Of a DNA stretch of 64,000 nt, positions 62,847 through 64,000 are shown in pieces. Both the position numbers and the translations under genes were made by a program. Position 1 is the first letter of the stretch; every line of letters starts with the position of its first letter. The stretch is from Gammaproteobacteria bacterium CG_4_10_14_0_2_um_filter_38_22 (GTDB lineage: Bacteria > Pseudomonadota > Gammaproteobacteria > Coxiellales > Coxiellaceae), in assembly GCA_002793195.1 (NCBI GenBank), contig PFPT01000012.1:25157-89156 (forward strand), given 5' to 3'. The notes under the pieces are model-generated. The model did no database searches and had not been told where the DNA came from. It saw nothing but the letters and a program-made list of their open reading frames with translations.

Positions 62847-63884
62847 TTATTCCTCAATATTATTAAATTTTTTAATACTAAAATAAAAAGTAGTTCCAAT
62901 ATCAACTGCCGAATTTATCCAAATTTCTCCTCCATGTCGCTCAACAATGCGTTTCACAATACTCATGCCAGCACCAGTGCCACCACCGTATTCATTTTTG
63001 CCATGTAGTCTTTTAAAAATTTTAAAAATTTCAGGCTGTTGGTCTTCAGGTATTCCAATGCCATTGTCTTTAACTGAAAAAACATATTGCTCATCATCTT
63101 CTGTATAATCTATTTCTATTTTTTTATCTTTTTGTTTGTTATATTTTATCGCGTTCGTAATCAGATTTTGAAACACTTCGCCTATACGCGCCTCATCACA
63201 CTTAACAACAGGTAATTTTTTTAAAATTATAATTTTTGCATTTTTTTCTTTAATAAAAGAATCAATGAAGGTTAGTTTTTCATTAACAATTTCATTGATA
63301 TCCGATTTTTTAATGGCTAAATTAACGCGACCAACGCGGGAATAAACAAGCAAATTATCAATCAGTGATACCATTCGTTTGCTTAAATCTTGCAACGTTT
63401 TTAATTTTTGCTTGCCAGCATCATCTAATTTTTCAAAATAATCTTCCATTAAAAAAGTAGAAAAATTACTAATACCACGTAAAGGCTCTTTCAAATCATG
63501 TGATGCAATATAAGTAAATTCATTCAGTGCTTCATTTGATTTTTTTAATTCTTTAGAATATTTTTCTAATTTTTCATGCGAAAGTGTGCGCTCAAAAACT
63601 TGACCAATTCTCTCGCCAATGATATCAAATACCTCTAATTGCGCTTTATCAACATGCTCTTTTCCATATGAGAAAAATTCAAAAATAGAAACCACTTCAT
63701 TATCAATCAATATTGGAAATACAAACGCACTATTGATCTCTTTTTTATTTAATAAGCGTCCTCTTTGAAAATCTTTTCTTTCATTAAGATTATGAACTGA
63801 AATAGCTTTTTTATTAGAAAACGCTAAGCCTGGCAATCCTTCATCTGTAAGCCCCCACAAATCCCACCTACCCGAACACTTCAA
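62847..63884 (-). CDS. Histidine kinase with a truncated GAF domain
   Basis: 345 residues from a TTG at 63884; an in-frame stop is just upstream. Residues ~1-100 are the back part of a GAF domain (GLPGLAFSNKKA, FVFPILIDN, IFEFFS); the usual first ~50 residues are absent. Then a coiled coil (~100-122), the H-box ASHDLKEPLRGI with His ~129, N-box FQNLITNAIKYN, G1 DNGIGIP and G2 GGGTGAGMSIV. Kinase core intact. As it stands it may be a truncated gene: normal relatives start far upstream. No good ribosome site at the TTG. Confidence 0.8.
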   Translation of the reverse strand: MKCSGRWDLWGLTDEGLPGLAFSNKKAISVHNLNERKDFQRGRLLNKKEINSAFVFPILIDNEVVSIFEFFSYGKEHVDKAQLEVFDIIGERIGQVFERTLSHEKLEKYSKELKKSNEALNEFTYIASHDLKEPLRGISNFSTFLMEDYFEKLDDAGKQKLKTLQDLSKRMVSLIDNLLVYSRVGRVNLAIKKSDINEIVNEKLTFIDSFIKEKNAKIIILKKLPVVKCDEARIGEVFQNLITNAIKYNKQKDKKIEIDYTEDDEQYVFSVKDNGIGIPEDQQPEIFKIFKRLHGKNEYGGGTGAGMSIVKRIVERHGGEIWINSAVDIGTTFYFSIKKFNNIEE

Positions 63885-63927
63885 CCCCTGTTAACCTCGC
63901 TTTATTTCTAACAAAGCGCAGGAGCAA

Positions 63928-64000
63928 ATGATGATAGACAGCAACGGGATACTTATCACCGACACGCCTGGAAGACAGATTAAATTAACAGCTCAAGCCA
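63928..64000 (+). CDS. Partial ORF at the right edge, VgrG/phage-baseplate-like motif (24 aa seen)
   Basis: ATG 63928 or 63931, with AGGAG 3 or 6 bases upstream; open to the window end and open back to 63895. The visible peptide includes DSNGILITDTPGRQIKLTA, resembling the repeat of VgrG/gpV-type spike or tail-associated proteins, where such DxxGIxIxD segments alternate. Too short for a firm call. Begins right where the truncated histidine kinase ends. Confidence 0.4.
   Translation, partial: MMIDSNGILITDTPGRQIKLTAQA

Noticed and set aside
1..64000. tRNA/rRNA genes, insertion sequences, CRISPR arrays
   Set aside because: Looked for in the gene-free stretches; no cloverleaf, transposase, terminal repeats or spaced direct repeats were seen by eye.

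Overview
The window is AT-rich DNA from a gammaproteobacterium, most likely of the order Legionellales (Legionella, Coxiella or Aquicella-like). The clues are a truncated Legionella-type outer-membrane porin at the left edge, a protein-kinase-like protein of the kind seen among Dot/Icm substrates, legionaminic-acid genes, and ordinary gammaproteobacterial housekeeping genes (murI, rlmJ, wzb). The genus is inference; the gene families are read from the sequence.

Layout. 1-5.3 kb is a decayed accessory flank: the porin fragment, two small ORFs that may be one frameshifted gene, an aminoglycoside/streptomycin kinase-like gene with an in-frame TGA, a 54-codon remnant of a beta-ketoacyl synthase, a secreted protein of unknown function and the kinase-like gene. 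5.5-49.8 kb is one unbroken minus-strand run of 44 genes, mostly overlapping or a few bases apart, that forms a surface-polysaccharide locus. It is read from wzb-wza-wzc at its right end down to glycosyltransferases at its left end. 49.9-53.2 kb is a short plus-strand group (ElyC-like, FkbM methyltransferase, Wzx flippase). 53.2-57.5 kb, on the minus strand, holds the initiating enzymes (WbpM/PglF-like dehydratase, WecA/WbpL-like phosphotransferase, WbpV-like epimerase) and a release-factor-like protein. 57.7-61.5 kb is housekeeping (marC, GIY-YIG, murI, GST, HIT, rlmJ). 61.5-63.9 kb is a histidine kinase / response regulator / REC-GGDEF group. The kinase lacks the front of its GAF domain, and a different partial ORF starts right beside it.

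How the glycan genes fit together. Genes at 12.0-18.2 kb plus 23.2 kb make up the GDP-linked CMP-legionaminic acid pathway (PtmE, LegH/NeuD, LegI, LegG, LegC, LegB, LegF), with PtmA- and PtmF-like companions at 22.4 and 23.9 kb. A second, divergent synthase/cytidylyltransferase module lies at 25.5-30.8 kb and repeats the SDR-cytidylyltransferase-Gfo/Idh set, but it comes with an RmlD-like reductase, an aldo/keto reductase and PseB rather than a full legionaminic or pseudaminic pathway. From 31.9 to 44.6 kb comes an unusual decorating set: WbuC cupin, alcohol dehydrogenase, a complete E1 alpha/beta thiamine-diphosphate enzyme without E2/E3, a methyltransferase, three Fe(II)/2-oxoglutarate-type (PhyH-like) oxygenases, tandem DegT aminotransferases, two epimerases (one with a YxxxH active site) and a GmhA-like isomerase. 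A reversed-domain HldE-like protein at 18.2 kb may work with the isomerase. Three TIGR04372-type glycosyltransferases are interspersed. Export could use Wzx/Wzy with Wza-Wzb-Wzc, and there is also a PglK-like ABC flippase.

The best candidate for something undescribed is the 25-45 kb part: a second nonulosonate-like pathway joined to E1/ADH/oxygenase chemistry. I saw no tRNA, rRNA, insertion sequence or CRISPR array.
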